From positions 1 to 64,000 of the forward strand of contig NZ_FUHW01000014.1 in the NCBI RefSeq assembly GCF_900163545.1: a stretch of DNA of 64,000 nucleotides, read 5' to 3'. The notes under the pieces are model-generated. The model was not told where the DNA came from, searched no databases, and saw only the letters and a program-made list of their open reading frames with translations. Numbering within the stretch: position 1 is the stretch's first letter; the number at the start of each line of letters is the position of its first letter. Shown in pieces: positions 63,546 through 64,000 of the stretch. The translations under genes were made by a program, and so were the position numbers. The stretch is from Arthrobacter rhombi (GTDB lineage Bacteria > Actinomycetota > Actinomycetes > Actinomycetales > Micrococcaceae).

Positions 63546-64000
63546 TCAGGCGGTGAAGATGGCCTTCTTCTGTGCCTCGATGTCCTTCAGGATGTTGTTG
63601 ATGTCCTTCGGGTTCTTGATGAAGGCCTGAAGTGAGGGAATCATCACGGTGGAGGCGAAGTCCGGGCGGGTGTCGCGGTCCAGGAACTGGGCGGTGTGCT
63701 TGGCTTCCCCGACCAGCTCCACGGCCTTCTTCTGCAGTGCCGTGTAGTTGGAGGTATCGATATCGTTGGCCGGGCCCACGATCGACCTATCTGCTTCGGT
63801 GTTGATCTGCTCGGCTTCGGCACTCCCCAGGAACTCCAGCAGTTTCATGGCCGTTCCACCGTTTTCCGTCTTGGCGCTCATCATGAACCCATCGGTCGGG
63901 GCATCGATGGAATCCGTGCCGTGTTCGTCGTTCATCTTCGGGAACTTGAAGAAATCCAGGTCCTCGAGGGCGTCGCCGCCTTCGGCTCCCTGGAACTGTT
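63546..64000 (-). CDS. Extracellular sugar-binding protein of the ABC importer, C-terminal part
   Basis: About 151 residues of the C-terminal end lie in the window; the N-terminus is outside. FKFPKMNDEHGTDSIDAPTDGFMMSAKTENGGTAMKLLEFLGSAEAE is typical of CUT1 solute-binding proteins near the hinge and last lobe, and TVMIPSLQAFIKNP follows. The visible frame has no break and continues to the window edge. It is upstream of two permeases, lacZ, alpha-galactosidase, galT and galK, so it probably binds a galactoside. Lipidation and signal peptide cannot be judged. Confidence 0.9.
   Translation of the reverse strand, partial: QFQGAEGGDALEDLDFFKFPKMNDEHGTDSIDAPTDGFMMSAKTENGGTAMKLLEFLGSAEAEQINTEADRSIVGPANDIDTSNYTALQKKAVELVGEAKHTAQFLDRDTRPDFASTVMIPSLQAFIKNPKDINNILKDIEAQKKAIFTA

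Overview
The window is high-GC, densely coded DNA from an actinobacterium, most likely of the Micrococcaceae (Arthrobacter-like). This is inferred from codon use, actinobacterial-style promoters (TAnnnT -10 boxes, many directly before start codons), frequent GTG starts and 4-bp ATGA/GTGA gene overlaps. The gene content fits: glycine cleavage with a tandem riboswitch, a CmtR-type metal sensor, a type VII secretion-type cargo module, a TPM/DUF5129 protein and an AMIN-like protein. No rRNA, tRNA, CRISPR array, transposase or phage gene was found.

Layout. 1-4.9 kb: glycine cleavage operon gcvP-gcvT-gcvH-glyA (minus strand) behind a promoter and a tandem glycine riboswitch. 5-14.9 kb: mostly single housekeeping and accessory genes: an APC permease, RDD and VIT membrane proteins, an SGNH hydrolase, a truncated secreted protein coupled to apbE, a beta-lactamase-fold hydrolase, RNase HI fused to a DUF4440-type domain, a VOC protein, two tandem paralogous lipoproteins and a Xi-class GST. 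15-18 kb: metal homeostasis, mntH-mntR behind a perfect palindrome and a CmtR-like sensor coupled to a CDF-type cation transporter. 18-26.5 kb: an MHS-family MFS transporter, a cardiolipin synthase-like protein, a divergent ABC exporter/MarR pair, an AhpD-like protein, DUF488, an SDR and a GNAT. 26.5-36 kb: iron and secretion, an unusual ABC ATPase/siderophore-interacting protein fusion, an MBL hydrolase, an SDR, a secreted subtilase, and a complete four-gene siderophore ABC importer. 36-42.3 kb: an AMIN-like secreted protein, PhzF, a drug-efflux MFS with its TetR, an acyl-CoA dehydrogenase and an alpha/beta hydrolase. 42.4-46.8 kb: a small SFPASDPP protein, then a type VII secretion-like module with no secretion machinery beside it. 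46.8-52.3 kb: an aldo-keto reductase, a TPM/DUF5129 protein, an aldehyde dehydrogenase and an AI-2E-family exporter. 52.4-64 kb: an AtoE-type carboxylate transporter, then a tightly overlapped galactoside operon (solute-binding protein, two permeases, lacZ, GH36 alpha-galactosidase, galT, galK).

The most interesting unlisted signal is a five-copy family of short intergenic elements at 21.1, 42.4, 42.8, 52.4 and 53.9 kb. Each has a TAnnnT box six bases before a small ACCT/AGGT hairpin, then a nearly invariant AGGTGCGAGTGAT, then a long stem-loop of different sequence in each copy. They read like small RNAs with their own promoters and terminators. I do not recognise the family.

A second window-wide pattern is that about eleven genes start exactly six (once seven) bases after a TAnnnT hexamer. 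This implies leaderless transcription and fixes several start codons.
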